Assembly (NCBI RefSeq): GCF_029714205.1
Contig: NZ_CP121648.1
Span: forward strand, 1-64,000
Origin: Methylobacterium sp. CB376
GTDB taxonomy: Bacteria > Pseudomonadota > Alphaproteobacteria > Rhizobiales > Beijerinckiaceae
Reading direction: 5' to 3'
DNA length: 64,000 nucleotides
In this document: positions 20,253 to 29,133 of the stretch, one piece after another
How positions within the stretch are numbered: the first letter of the stretch is position 1
Layout of the letters: the number at the start of each line of letters is the position of its first letter
Translations under genes and position numbers: made by a program
The notes under the pieces: generated by a model
Seen by the model: only the letters and a program-made list of their open reading frames with translations
Told to the model about the DNA's origin: nothing
Database searches by the model: none

Positions 20253-21400
20253 GCGGAGGCTCCCCGGGCGGGGCGCAGGGCCGCGAGCGCGCGATCCGCC
20301 GCGAGCGACAGCGCGACCACCGGCGCCGCCCCGAGCAGGATCAGGTCGGGGGCGAATTGCGCCATGCCGTCGAACACCACCGCGCCGAGCCCGCCCGCCC
20401 CGACCAGGCCGCCGAGGGTGGTGAGGCCGATCGCCTGCACGGCCGCGACGCGCAGGCCCCCGAGCAGGATCGGGGCGCCGAGGGGCAGCCGCACCCGGGC
20501 GAGGATCTGGACCGGCCGCAGGCCGAGCGCCCGGGCGGTCTCGATCACCTCCGGATCGGGCGAGGCCAAGCCCTCGGCGAGGCTGCGCACCAGCGGGAGG
20601 GCGAGGTAGGCGGCGGTGCCGAGGATGGCCGGCGTCGGCCCGATCGCCGCGAGCCCGAGGCCGCGCAGGGATGGGAGCAGGGCGAGCAGGCCCGAGAGGA
20701 GCGAGACCAGGGCGGCGAAGAGCGCGAGGGCGGGCACGACCTGCACGCCGTTGAGGACCGCGTCGATCAGGCGGGCGCCCGCCCCGCCCCGCAGCCGCAG
20801 CAGGGCGAGCGGCACGCTGGCGCCGCCGCCGAGGGCGAGGGCGCCGGCCGAGAGGGCGAGGTGCTCGCCGAGGGCGGCCCTCAGGGTCCCGGCGCGCGCG
20901 CGGCCCTCGACCACCAGCGAGACCCCGTCGAGGAGCCCGGCCCGGAGCGCGAGCACCGTCCCGAGCAGCGCGAGCGCCGCGACGGCGAGGCCGGCGGCCC
21001 GGATCCCGAGGGCGCGCGCGGCCTCCACCGCCAGCAGCCCGATCGCTGCGGCGGCGATCCAGGCACCCGAGGCCAGGGAGGCGCGGGCGGCGGGGGGGCG
21101 GCCGGCGAGGTGACCGGCCGCGGCCGCGCCGAGGCCGAGAGCGAGCACCGCCAGGGCCGCCAGCCCCGCCGCGAGGGCCAGCGCCGCCGGGCCGCGCCCC
21201 CGGCCCGCGAGCAGCGCCGCCGCCGCCAGGGCGAGGAACCCGGCGGCGGGGCCGGTCCAGCCGGTGCCGACCGGCGTGCCGGGGACCAGGCGGTTCGGCG
21301 CGAGGGTCAGGAGCGGCAGGCCGAGCAGCGCGGCGAGGGCCAGGGCGGCCGCCGCGAGCGGCAGGACGCGCCGCGCCCCGGGGAGCGGGACGGCGCTCAC
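20249..21400 (-). CDS. osmoprotectant-type ABC transporter permease (YehY-like)
   Basis: 383 residues with many membrane segments. The N-terminal half carries extra helices as in E. coli YehY (similar length), and the C-terminal half is a standard permease domain with the EAA-type loop PEVIETARALGLRPVQILARVRLP. It probably forms the channel with the downstream short permease. It is 315 bp from the binding-protein gene upstream, unusually far for one operon. Confidence 0.85.
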   Translation of the reverse strand: MSAVPLPGARRVLPLAAAALALAALLGLPLLTLAPNRLVPGTPVGTGWTGPAAGFLALAAAALLAGRGRGPAALALAAGLAALAVLALGLGAAAAGHLAGRPPAARASLASGAWIAAAAIGLLAVEAARALGIRAAGLAVAALALLGTVLALRAGLLDGVSLVVEGRARAGTLRAALGEHLALSAGALALGGGASVPLALLRLRGGAGARLIDAVLNGVQVVPALALFAALVSLLSGLLALLPSLRGLGLAAIGPTPAILGTAAYLALPLVRSLAEGLASPDPEVIETARALGLRPVQILARVRLPLGAPILLGGLRVAAVQAIGLTTLGGLVGAGGLGAVVFDGMAQFAPDLILLGAAPVVALSLAADRALAALRPARGASA

Positions 21401-21715
21401 GGGGCGGGTCCGCGGCGCGGGCGCCCGGCATCGCCCGGACCGGCCGCCCGTGCGACGCAGCCCGCGCGGGGCCGACGACCGAGCGCCTCGCCCCGCCCGG
21501 CCTCGCCGCCCGGCGCGCCCTCGCGGCGCGGTTCGGCACGGCCTTCGGCGGGCCCGAGACCGACCGGGCGGCTCCGCCGGACGACGCCTCTCTGCGGGAC
21601 CTGCTGGGGAAGGCGCATGTCGTCGTCCTGGCCGTGATCCTGGCCGTGATCCTGGCCGTGATCCTGGCCGTGATCCTGGCGGCCGTGCCGGGCGCGCACG
21701 GGCCCGCCCACGCCC
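21401..21715 (+). repeat. spacer with four 12-bp tandem repeats
   Basis: GTGATCCTGGCC repeats four times at 21634-21681 (last base of the last unit differs), after a partial unit from 21627. The unit is a multiple of three, so it stays open in several frames and creates false ORFs on both strands. Upstream of it, a plus-strand frame at about 21470-21620 has strongly GC-biased third positions (for example ALAARFGTAFGGPETD) and no start codon; it may be a fragment of a lost gene. Confidence 0.7.
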
Positions 21716-22657
21716 TCAGCCCTCCGCCAGATAGCGGCGGGCCACCGCCTCCGGCGTCCCGCCCTCGACGGTGATCGCCCCGTTGAGCCGCCGCAGGGTC
21801 GGCAGGTCGAGCCGGGAGAAGATCCCGTCGAGGGCCGGGGCGATCGCCGGGTGGCGGGCGAGCACCGGGGCGCGGAAGACCGGCGCCGGCTCGTAGACGA
21901 TCTGGGCGCCCAGGGGATCCTCCATGACCACCACGTCGAGGGCGGCGATCGCCCCATCGGTGCCGTAGACCATGCCGGCATTCACGCCGCTGATGCCCTG
22001 GGCGGCGGCCCGCAGGGTGACGGAGGTGTCGCCGCCCGGCAGGGTGATGATGCGCTCGCGCGGCAGGACGAAGCCGTAGGCCTTCTCGTAGGCGGCGAGC
22101 GCCGCCGGGCTCTCGACGAACTCGGCGGAGGCCGCGAGCTCGATCAGCCCGCGCCGCACCGCCCCGGCGAAATCCGCCATGCCGGACAGCCGCTCGCGGC
22201 GGGCGAGGTCGCCCCGCACGGCGATCTGCCACGAATTGTTCGCCCGCGCCGGGGTGAGCCAGACGAGGCCGTGCGGGGCGTCGAAGCGTCGCGCTGCCGC
22301 GATCGCGGTCGCGGCCGATTTCCAGGCCGGATCGGTCTCGGTGCCCGAGAAGAAGGCGGCGTTGCCGGTATATTCCGGATAGGCGTCGATCTCGCCGGCC
22401 GTGATCGCCGTCCGGACGATCCGGGTCGGGCCGAGCTGCAGGCGCGCCACCACCGGGATCCCGAGGCCGCGCAGGGTCTGGGCGATGATCTGGCCGAGCA
22501 GCGTCCCCTCGGCATCGCCCTTCGAGGCGACCGTCACGGCCTCCCCGTCGGCGGAGGCCCGGCCGCCCGCGAGGGCGCCGCCGAGCCCGAGCAGGAGGAG
22601 GCGGCGGTTCGGGCCCGGGCGCGGCCGCGCGGCGGACGATTTCGCGGGCGTTTTCAT
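21716..22657 (-). CDS. osmoprotectant ABC transporter substrate-binding protein (OsmF/YehZ-like)
   Basis: 313 residues from the ATG at 22657. Twin-arginine-like N-terminus (NRRLLLLGLGGALAGG) and signal region, then an OpuAC-type quaternary amine-binding fold: TVASKGDAEGTLLGQII, EIDAYPEYTGNAAF and GVNAGMVYGTDGAI. These are the hallmarks of glycine betaine/choline-type binders. An in-frame upstream ATG at 22711 adds 18 basic residues and looks less likely. Periplasmic partner of the two permeases downstream. Confidence 0.87.
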   Translation of the reverse strand: MKTPAKSSAARPRPGPNRRLLLLGLGGALAGGRASADGEAVTVASKGDAEGTLLGQIIAQTLRGLGIPVVARLQLGPTRIVRTAITAGEIDAYPEYTGNAAFFSGTETDPAWKSAATAIAAARRFDAPHGLVWLTPARANNSWQIAVRGDLARRERLSGMADFAGAVRRGLIELAASAEFVESPAALAAYEKAYGFVLPRERIITLPGGDTSVTLRAAAQGISGVNAGMVYGTDGAIAALDVVVMEDPLGAQIVYEPAPVFRAPVLARHPAIAPALDGIFSRLDLPTLRRLNGAITVEGGTPEAVARRYLAEG

Positions 22658-22879
22658 CCCTGCCCTCCCTCGGCGCACAGGCCGGCCGCCGCGCGGCCCC
22701 GCGCTTGACATGGTGCGCGTTCCGGGCGACGCCTCAACCGCCCTCCCGCCCGGCGAGGGTGCGGTTCCGCGGCGAGCGCGGGCGCGCCGATCCGTCGCCC
22801 TGGCGGCTCACGGTGAGTGCGACAAGTCCAGGGTGACAGCGTGACCTCGGTCCGAGGTGTTGAGGAAAGAGCCTCCGGC

Positions 22880-23269
22880 GTGAGCACGGATACAAGCGAC
22901 CAGATCCTGAACGGCGCCCGCGTCCTCGTGGTCGAGGACGAGGCGGCGATTTCCATGCTCCTGGAGGACATGCTCCTGGACTTCGGCTGCGACATCGTCG
23001 GTCCGGCCGCTCGGCTGAGCACGGCCCTGGAGATGGCCGAGAAGGAGAGCTTCGCGGTCGCGATCCTGGACGTCAACGTGGCGGGGGAGCCGATCTATCC
23101 GGTGGCCGAGGCGGTGGTGCGGCGCGGCCTGCCCCTCGTCTTCTCGACGGGCTACGGCGGCGCGGGGATCCGCGAGCCGTTCCGCGACCGCCCGGTCGTG
23201 CAGAAGCCCTTCAGCCAGCAGGACCTCAAGCGCACCCTGATCCAGGCGATCCAGGGCCATCCGGGCTGA
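22880..23269 (+). CDS. single-domain response regulator (receiver only)
   Basis: 129 residues from a GTG at 22880 with GAGGAAAG upstream. A CheY-like receiver: acidic pocket VVEDE (E19, D20), phosphoacceptor D64 in AILDVN, switch Thr/Ser in VFSTGYGG (S89, T90), and K109 in VQKPFS. There is no output domain, so it probably acts by protein-protein contact or as a phosphorelay shuttle. No histidine kinase is nearby. Its 3' end overlaps the convergent zinc-ribbon gene by 44 bp. Confidence 0.85.
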   Translation: MSTDTSDQILNGARVLVVEDEAAISMLLEDMLLDFGCDIVGPAARLSTALEMAEKESFAVAILDVNVAGEPIYPVAEAVVRRGLPLVFSTGYGGAGIREPFRDRPVVQKPFSQQDLKRTLIQAIQGHPG

Positions 23270-23456
23270 GGCGCGGCTCCGGCTCCTGCGCGCGCGCGAC
23301 CCGGTTCGCCTCCGCCTCGACGCGGCGCTTGAACGCGCCCCAGGCCATCAGCGTGCAGCCGCAGCGGTCGCACTGCACCGGCGCGTCCTCGTGCAGCACG
23401 GCGGGAAATCGCACGGCCGGGCTGCCGCAGGCCTCGCAGCCGAATCCACTCCGCAT
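23226..23456 (-). CDS. small zinc-ribbon protein
   Basis: 76 residues from the ATG at 23456 (MRSGFGCEACGSPAVRF). Two CxxC pairs (CEAC and CDRC, about 20 residues apart) make a likely zinc ribbon; the C-terminal half is basic then Pro-rich. Function unknown. The coding end overlaps the receiver gene tail-to-tail. Confidence 0.6.
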   Translation of the reverse strand: MRSGFGCEACGSPAVRFPAVLHEDAPVQCDRCGCTLMAWGAFKRRVEAEANRVARAQEPEPRLSPDGPGSPGSGCA

Positions 23457-23547
23457 GGCGCCCCCTTCCGGCTGCTTCCTGCAGCATACGCTACCCATGC
23501 TGCGCTGCACGGAAGATGAACGCCGGCTTCGCACTTGCCAACCGCCG

Positions 23548-23949
23548 TCAGGACATTTCCAACGCGAAGGCCGAGACGAGGTGACGCGGCCAGCGCCGCG
23601 GCGCGACGAAGACGGCGTCCGCCCGCAGGGTGAGCCCGGCGCTCCACGGGTTCCGGGCCATCCAGGCGCGCGCCGCCCGCGAGAAGGCGCGGCGCTTGCG
23701 CGCGTCGATGGCGGCGGCGGCCTCGTCGAGGGTCGGCCGCGCCTTCACCTCCACGAAGGCGACGACCGCGCCCCGCCGCACCACGAGGTCGATCTCGCCC
23801 CCCGCCGCGCTGTAGCGCCGGGCGAGCGGCCGGTAGCCCTTGACGAGAAGGGCCAGGAGGGCGAGCCGCTCCGCCCCGTGCCCGCGCAGGTAGGTCGCGC
23901 GGCGGCGCTGCGCCGCCCGCCGCGCCGGGCCGGCCTCAGCCCTGGTCAT
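23548..23949 (-). CDS. yraN: YraN family protein (UPF0102)
   Basis: 133 residues. The core [23 protein letters not shown], then [22 protein letters not shown], is the UPF0102 pattern with the D...ExK motif of the restriction-endonuclease-like fold; biological role unsettled. The start overlaps the end of rsmI by 14 bp, the usual rsmI-yraN arrangement, so they are co-transcribed. Confidence 0.88.
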   Translation of the reverse strand: MTRAEAGPARRAAQRRRATYLRGHGAERLALLALLVKGYRPLARRYSAAGGEIDLVVRRGAVVAFVEVKARPTLDEAAAAIDARKRRAFSRAARAWMARNPWSAGLTLRADAVFVAPRRWPRHLVSAFALEMS

Positions 23950-24979
23950 CGCCGCGCCGGGCCAGCGCCAGCGCCCGGGCGTAGACGTCCCGGCGCCTGA
24001 GGCCGGTCTCGTCGGCGACGAGGGCGGCCGCGTCCTTGATCGAGTGGCGGGCGAGCGCGGCGGAGAGCCGCGCGTCGAGGTCGGCGTCGGCCTCGGGCCC
24101 GGGCGCCGACTCGACCGCCGCCCCGATCACGACCACCACCTCGCCCTTCGGCGGGCCGGAGGCGGCGAACTCCGCCGCGAGCCCGCCGAGTTCGCCCCGG
24201 CGCACGGTCTCGAACAGCTTGGTGAGTTCCCGCGCGACCGCGGCCGCCCGCCCGCCCCCGAGGATCTCGGCCGCGTCGGCCAGCATCTCGGGCAGGCGGT
24301 GGGGGGATTCGAACAGCACGAGGGTCCCGGGCACCTCCGCCAGGGCCGCGAGGCGGGTGCGCCGGGCTCCGGCCTTCTGGGGCAGGAAGCCCTCGAAGAA
24401 GAAGCGGTCGGTCGGCAGGCCCGCCGCCATCAGGGCGGTGAGGGCCGCGGAGGGGCCGGGCACCGGCGTCACCGTGATCCCCTCGGCGATCGCCGCCTGG
24501 ACGAGCTTGAAGCCCGGGTCGGAGACGAGGGGCGTGCCCGCGTCCGAGACCAGGGCCAGCGCCTCGCCGGCCTTCATGCGGGCGATCATCCGCTCGCGGA
24601 CGCTCTCGCCCGAATGCTCGTGATAGGACAGGAGCGGGGTGGTGATGCCGTAATGCGCCAGCAGCGTGCGGGTGACGCGGGTGTCCTCGGCCAGGACCGC
24701 GTGCGCCGCCGCGAGCGTGGCGAGGGCCCGGAAGGTCACGTCCTTCAGGTTGCCGATCGGGGTGGCGACGACGTGCAGGCCCGGGGCGAGGGATTCGGCC
24801 TCGGCGGCGAGGCCGAAAGCGGTGAACACGGCCGGTCCGCGCCCGGGCGCGGCGGGGCGGCGGGCGGACTCGTCGGCGCGGTCGCTCATGGCGTCATCGG
24901 TCGCGGCGGGATCGGACTTCGCGGGATCGGACATGGCCTGATCGGTCGTGGCCTGATCGGTCGTGGCGTCATCGGTCAT
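23936..24979 (-). CDS. rsmI: 16S rRNA (cytidine1402-2'-O)-methyltransferase RsmI
   Basis: Uses S-adenosylmethionine to methylate the 2'-OH of C1402 in the ribosomal decoding centre. The tetrapyrrole-methylase fold is clear: [66 protein letters not shown]. The first about 35 residues are five-residue repeats of the type TDQAT/SDPAK with no family counterpart. Three in-frame ATGs (24979, 24934, 24889) fall in this repeat, so the true start may be 24889. Divergent from the PBP activator gene. Confidence 0.92.
   Translation of the reverse strand: MTDDATTDQATTDQAMSDPAKSDPAATDDAMSDRADESARRPAAPGRGPAVFTAFGLAAEAESLAPGLHVVATPIGNLKDVTFRALATLAAAHAVLAEDTRVTRTLLAHYGITTPLLSYHEHSGESVRERMIARMKAGEALALVSDAGTPLVSDPGFKLVQAAIAEGITVTPVPGPSAALTALMAAGLPTDRFFFEGFLPQKAGARRTRLAALAEVPGTLVLFESPHRLPEMLADAAEILGGGRAAAVARELTKLFETVRRGELGGLAAEFAASGPPKGEVVVVIGAAVESAPGPEADADLDARLSAALARHSIKDAAALVADETGLRRRDVYARALALARRGDDQG
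24875..24979 (-). repeat. 15-bp minisatellite at the rsmI 5' end
   Basis: About seven degenerate 15-bp units on the minus strand (for example ACGACCGATCAGGCC twice in a row), each encoding a pentapeptide such as TDQAT or SDPAK. Several units begin with ATG, giving alternative starts for rsmI. Copy number could vary between strains without breaking the frame. Confidence 0.8.
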
Positions 24980-25085
24980 GGCGCGGTTGTCGCATGATTG
25001 CGGCGCGGAAGACCATAAGCTTTTCCCCGACGGAAGGGGGAGTGCGGCGCGGCGACCTGCCGTTTACTTTTCCTGAGGAGACTTT

Positions 25086-26357
25086 ATGCAGCGGGGCGTG
25101 ATCCGTCGGGCGTCGGGGCGGCCGCAGCGGGGGAGCGGGGTGATGGCGGCGTTGCGCGTGGGATGGCCTGGATGGCGCGCGGCCTGCGCGGTGCTGGCCC
25201 TCGGCCTGTCGGCCTGCGGCGGGAGCGGCGTGAGCCCGGTCGTGGCGACCCGGCCCGGCGCGGAGGCGACCGCCCCGGCGGCGCCCGCCCCCGGCACGCC
25301 CGACGCCTCCGCGATCGGCCAGGGCAGCGTCACGGTGGCGCTGATCCTGCCCCTCACGGGGCCCGGCGCGGCGGCGGGCGCCGCGATGCGCAACGCCGCG
25401 GAACTCGCCGTGGCGGAATTCCAGAATCCCGACCTGAAGGTCCTGGTCAAGGACGACCGCGGCACGCCCGACGGGGCCCGCGACGCCGCCGCGTCGGCCC
25501 TGGCGGAGGGCGCCGAGATCGTGATCGGCCCGCTCTTCGCCGGGAGCGTCCAGGCCGCGGCCGGGGCGGTGCGGGCGGCCGGCAAGCCGGTGGTGGCCTT
25601 CTCGACCGACGTGAGCGTCGCCGGGCGCGGGGTCTACCTGCTGAGCTTCCTGCCGCAGCCCGAGGTCGACCGGGTGGTCGAGGAGGTGACGGGTGCGGGC
25701 CGGCGCTCCTTCGCGGCGCTGATCCCCGAGACCACCTACGGCAACGTGGTGGAGGCGCAGTTCCGCGAGGCGGTGGCCCGCAAGGGCGGCCGGGTGGTGG
25801 CGCTGGAGCGCTTCCCGGCCGGCAACCCGGCCGCCGCGGTGGCGCGAATCGCCCCGCTCGTCACCGGGCCGGGAGCGCAGGCGGACGTGCTGTTCCTGCC
25901 CGACACGCCCGAGGGCCTGACCGCCACGGCCGGCGCCCTCACCCGCGCGGGCTTCAACCCGGCCCGGGTGAAGCCGGTGGGCACCGCGATCTGGAACGAT
26001 CCGCGGGTCTTCGCCATCCCGGCCCTGCAGGGCGGCTGGTTCGCGGCGGTGGAGCCCGGCGGCTACGCGAATTTCGCCCAGCGCTACCGGACGCGGTTCG
26101 GCGGCGAGCCGGTCCGGGTCGCTTCCCTGGCCTACGATGCGGTGTCGCTCGCGGCGGCGCTGAACCGGCAATACGGGTCGCAGCGCTTCGCCGAGACGAC
26201 GCTCACCAATCCCTCGGGCTTCGCGGGGACCGACGGCACCTTCCGCTTCAAGGCCGAGGGGCCGAGCGAGCGGGCCCTCGCCGTGTTCGAGATCCGCGGC
26301 GGGTCGAGCGCGGTGGTGAGCCCGGCGCCGCGGGCGCTCGGGCCGTCCGGGACCTGA
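25086..26357 (+). CDS. penicillin-binding protein activator, LpoA-like lipoprotein
   Basis: 423 residues. Signal peptide with lipobox LSAC (C44), an Ala/Pro linker, then a type 1 periplasmic-binding-protein fold (about 75-420) starting VTVALILPLTGPGAAAG. In alphaproteobacteria this protein sits beside rsmI-yraN and is annotated as a PBP activator by similarity to LpoA; amino-acid binding proteins share the fold. GAGGAG lies 5 bp before the ATG at 25086. A start at 25143 would give a more standard signal peptide. Confidence 0.85.
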   Translation: MQRGVIRRASGRPQRGSGVMAALRVGWPGWRAACAVLALGLSACGGSGVSPVVATRPGAEATAPAAPAPGTPDASAIGQGSVTVALILPLTGPGAAAGAAMRNAAELAVAEFQNPDLKVLVKDDRGTPDGARDAAASALAEGAEIVIGPLFAGSVQAAAGAVRAAGKPVVAFSTDVSVAGRGVYLLSFLPQPEVDRVVEEVTGAGRRSFAALIPETTYGNVVEAQFREAVARKGGRVVALERFPAGNPAAAVARIAPLVTGPGAQADVLFLPDTPEGLTATAGALTRAGFNPARVKPVGTAIWNDPRVFAIPALQGGWFAAVEPGGYANFAQRYRTRFGGEPVRVASLAYDAVSLAAALNRQYGSQRFAETTLTNPSGFAGTDGTFRFKAEGPSERALAVFEIRGGSSAVVSPAPRALGPSGT

Positions 26358-26424
26358 GCGCGGCAAGGTTCTCCCGGCACCGCTCTCCCGCGCCCTCGAC
26401 CGGCGGCCGTCCCGCCGCCCGCGC

Positions 26425-27588
26425 TCACGCCGCCAGTTCCGCCACCACGGCGTTGAGGACCGGGGCCCCCTTCGGGGTGGCGGCGATCCGGCCCGCCTGC
26501 GTCACCCGCACCAGATCCTCGGCGAGGAGCCCGTCGAGCCGCCGCCGGTCGAGGGGGCGGCCGGCCAGCCGCGCGAACCGCGCCGGGTCGATGCCCTCGG
26601 CGAGGCGCAGCCCCATCACCAGGAACTCGTCCCCCTCCTCGGCTTGCGTCAGCGCCTCGGTCCGCACGATGCCGTGGCCCTCCCGCGCGACCCGGGCGAG
26701 CCACGCCTCAGGGGCCCGCTCCGTCACCGTGCCGGTGCGGCCCCCCGGCAGGACGAGGCGGCCGTGGGCGCCGGGACCGATCCCCGCATATTCGCCGTAG
26801 CGCCAGTAGAGCAGGTTGTGGCGGGATTCGGCGCCGGGCCGGGCGTGGTTCGAGATCTCGTAGGCCGGCAGCCCCGCCGCGCCGCAGACCTCCTGCGTCA
26901 CGTCGAACAGGGCCCGGGCCGTGTCCTCGTCGGGCGGCACGAGCCGGCCCGCGGCCGCGAGCCCGTGGAAGGGCGTCCCCTCCTCGATGGTGAGCTGGTA
27001 CAGCGAGAGGTGCTCGGCCGCGCGCGCGATCGCCTGCCGCAGCTCCGCCGCCCAGGCGGCGGGCGTCTGGTCCGGCCGGGCGTAGATCAGGTCGAAGGAG
27101 AAGCGCGCGAAGTGGCGCGACGCGGTCTCGACCGCCGCGAGCGCCTCGGCCGCGCTGTGCAGGCGCCCGAGCCGCCTGAGCGCCCCGTCGTCCAGCGCCT
27201 GCACCCCGAGCGAGACCCGGTTGACCCCGGCGAGCCGGTAGCCGCGGAAGCGGTCCGCCTCGACGCTGGTCGGGTTGGCCTCGAGCGTGATCTCGGCCCC
27301 GGGCGCCACGGTCCAGGCCGCCGCCACCGCGTCGAGGAGCGCCCCCACGGTCGCCGGCTGCATCAGCGAGGGCGTGCCGCCCCCGAGGAAGACGCTCGTC
27401 ACCGTGCGGCCGGGCGCCAGCGCGGCCGCGTGGGCGATCTCGCGCGCGAAGGCCGCCCGCCACGCCGCCTCGTCGGGGGGCGCGTGGCGGACATGGCTGT
27501 TGAAGTCGCAGTACGGGCACTTCGCCGCGCAGAACGGCCAGTGCAGGTAGACCCCGAAACCGACGTCCCGGGTCGGATGATCGATCAT
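26425..27588 (-). CDS. hemW: radical SAM heme chaperone HemW
   Basis: 387 residues from the ATG at 27588. HWPFCAAKCPYCDF carries the radical SAM cluster cysteines C20, C24, C27 (CxxxCxxC), followed by SVFLGGGTPSLM, ITLEANPTSVE and the HemN-like C-terminal domain. Often mis-annotated as coproporphyrinogen oxidase; HemW inserts heme into target proteins. An upstream ATG at 27621 would add 11 residues. Repeat copy A lies between it and the upstream ykgJ-like gene. Confidence 0.93.
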   Translation of the reverse strand: MIDHPTRDVGFGVYLHWPFCAAKCPYCDFNSHVRHAPPDEAAWRAAFAREIAHAAALAPGRTVTSVFLGGGTPSLMQPATVGALLDAVAAAWTVAPGAEITLEANPTSVEADRFRGYRLAGVNRVSLGVQALDDGALRRLGRLHSAAEALAAVETASRHFARFSFDLIYARPDQTPAAWAAELRQAIARAAEHLSLYQLTIEEGTPFHGLAAAGRLVPPDEDTARALFDVTQEVCGAAGLPAYEISNHARPGAESRHNLLYWRYGEYAGIGPGAHGRLVLPGGRTGTVTERAPEAWLARVAREGHGIVRTEALTQAEEGDEFLVMGLRLAEGIDPARFARLAGRPLDRRRLDGLLAEDLVRVTQAGRIAATPKGAPVLNAVVAELAA

Positions 27589-27659
27589 CCGGGGGATGTG
27601 CCGCCGCGCCGCGCCCGGCACAAGCCCTCAGGACGCCGCGGCGCCGGTCTCATCCGACC

Positions 27660-27785
27660 TCCGGTTGATGGCTTCGCCATCTCCGATTTCGGCCATGCGG
27701 ATGTCGGCGTCGCTCAGGCGCCGCGCTCAGGCGCCGCGCAGGCCCGTGATCCGGGATCCGCTTCGATCAAGCGGATCCCGGATCA
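27660..27785 (-). repeat. dispersed repeat family 1, copy A
   Basis: 126 bp. On the minus strand it starts with a hairpin of two perfect 17-bp arms (TGATCCGGGATCCGCTT and its complement) around a 5-nt loop, 27747-27785. A GC-rich segment with a duplicated GCGCGGCGCCTGAGCG core and a tail ending in CATCAACCGGA follow. The first TGA is the stop codon of the gene at 27783-28097. The hairpin may also terminate transcription. Confidence 0.85.
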
Positions 27786-28097
27786 GGAGGCCGGGTCCGC
27801 CGGCACCGGCAGGCCGTGCCGGCGGCGGGCGAGCAGGCATTCCGGGTCGCCCGGCTCGCAGGTGCGGCAGACCTCCGGGCGCACCGCGTAGACGCGGCAG
27901 CGCACCGCGACGCCGACCCGGCCCTCCAGGGCGCTGCAGCGGTCGCCGAGGCAGCGCATGCGCCCGGCCGGGTCGTCCACGTACGCGGCCGGGATCGCCG
28001 CCAGCGCCGCGTCGTCCTCGGTCGAGAAGCGCGGCCACTCGGCCGAGTAGGCGCAGCAGGCGCCGCAGGCCTGGCAGGCGAAGGTCGGGTCGCTCAC
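27783..28097 (-). CDS. YkgJ-type cysteine cluster protein
   Basis: 104 residues with a GTG start at 28097 that overlaps the upstream stop as GTGA. Cysteines are arranged as CQACGACC near the N-terminus, CLGDRCSAL in the middle, and CRVYAVRPEVCRTC later, the pattern of the YkgJ (CxxCxxxC) family, thought to bind zinc or an iron-sulfur cluster. Function unknown. The stop codon lies inside repeat copy A. Confidence 0.85.
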   Translation of the reverse strand: MSDPTFACQACGACCAYSAEWPRFSTEDDAALAAIPAAYVDDPAGRMRCLGDRCSALEGRVGVAVRCRVYAVRPEVCRTCEPGDPECLLARRRHGLPVPADPAS

Positions 28098-28348
28098 TCC
28101 GCGGGCGGCGCGAGGCGCAGGGCGTTGGCGGCGACGTGCTCGCGGTAGCGCGCCACCACGGCCCCCATGCCGCCGCCGGTCAGCAGCGTGCCGGTGGCCT
28201 CGATCAGGGCGCTCACCTTCTCGCTCACCATCTGGTGCGATTCCGCCACCGCCTCGGCGTCGCAGGCCGCGAGCTTCACGAGGCGCTGCGCGATCACCCC
28301 CTGGGCCTCGACGGCCAGGAGCATTGACTCAACCCACATTTCGAACAT
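28094..28348 (-). CDS. small helical hypothetical protein
   Basis: 84 residues, MFEMWVESMLLAVEAQGV onwards, almost all predicted helix, with patterns (VAESHQMVSEKVSALIEA) loosely like phasin-type amphipathic helices. The stop overlaps the start of the ykgJ-like gene (GTGA), so they form a two-gene unit. I do not recognise a family with confidence. Confidence 0.65.
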   Translation of the reverse strand: MFEMWVESMLLAVEAQGVIAQRLVKLAACDAEAVAESHQMVSEKVSALIEATGTLLTGGGMGAVVARYREHVAANALRLAPPAE

Positions 28349-28423
28349 GCCCGGCTCCGGGAGCCGCGTGCTGCGGCGGACCCTATCAATGCGCGGAACA
28401 TTGAAAGGTCCCCTACCGCCGCG

Positions 28424-28843
28424 TCATGGCCGCTCTGCCTTGGCCGCAGGCGGCACCGGGCGCGGCCGCCCCTCGTCGTCGATCGCCACGAAGGTGAAGG
28501 TCGCCTCCGTCACCTTCTCGCGCAGCTGCGTGCGGAAGCGCCGGGCCCAGGCCTCGATCTGGATCCGCATCGAGGTGCGGCCGACATGGGCGACGCGGGT
28601 GTAGACGCAGAGCACGTCCCCGACCCGCACCGGCCGGATGAAGCTCATCGCCTCGACCGCCACGGTGACGACGCGGCCCTGCGCCCGCTCGACCCCGGCG
28701 ATGCCCCCCGCCTGGTCCATCTGCGACATCACCCAGCCGCCGAAGATGTCCCCGTTGGCGTTGGTGTCGGCCGGCATCGCGATCGTGCGCACGGTGAGCT
28801 CCCCGCGCGCAAGCCCGTTCGTGGTGTCCTCGGTGTCGGCCAT
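28424..28843 (-). CDS. acyl-CoA thioesterase, YciA-type hotdog
   Basis: 139 residues. DTNANGDIFGGWVMSQMDQA is the signature helix of YciA-like acyl-CoA thioesterases, including the aspartate used in hydrolysis; AMSFIRPVRVGDVLCVYTRV completes the hotdog fold. It likely hydrolyses short- to medium-chain acyl-CoAs and frees CoA. The ATG at 28843 is clear. Monocistronic. Confidence 0.88.
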   Translation of the reverse strand: MADTEDTTNGLARGELTVRTIAMPADTNANGDIFGGWVMSQMDQAGGIAGVERAQGRVVTVAVEAMSFIRPVRVGDVLCVYTRVAHVGRTSMRIQIEAWARRFRTQLREKVTEATFTFVAIDDEGRPRPVPPAAKAERP

Positions 28844-29133
28844 GTCGCTCTCCCTGCCGGACTCGCGGTCCCGCGGGACGATACCTCGAAGATCGGGCGA
28901 ACGGGCTCCTTATCCGCACGCGGCCGCCCTCCGACGCGCGCGAGCGGGTTGCCGATGAGGGAGTCTGCGGTCGGCCCGCCATCACGCAATCGCCCCAATC
29001 CCCGTGCGGATTCGGCCCGCTTCCCCTGCGAAAGCCGCCCTCCCGAGGCCACTCCGAGCAATCGACGCGCGCCGCCTCCGTCTTATCGCTCCTTTCCCTC
29101 GCTCTCCCATGGGAAGGCCATGCCTCCGACACC

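Noticed and set aside
20357..21637. 426-codon plus-strand open frame opposite the YehY-like permease
   Set aside because: Antisense shadow; the minus-strand frame has clear membrane helices and a permease coupling loop.
21627..21681. Repeat-encoded HGQD-type peptide gene
   Set aside because: The 12-bp repeat is open in several frames on both strands and none has a start, ribosome-binding site or family match.
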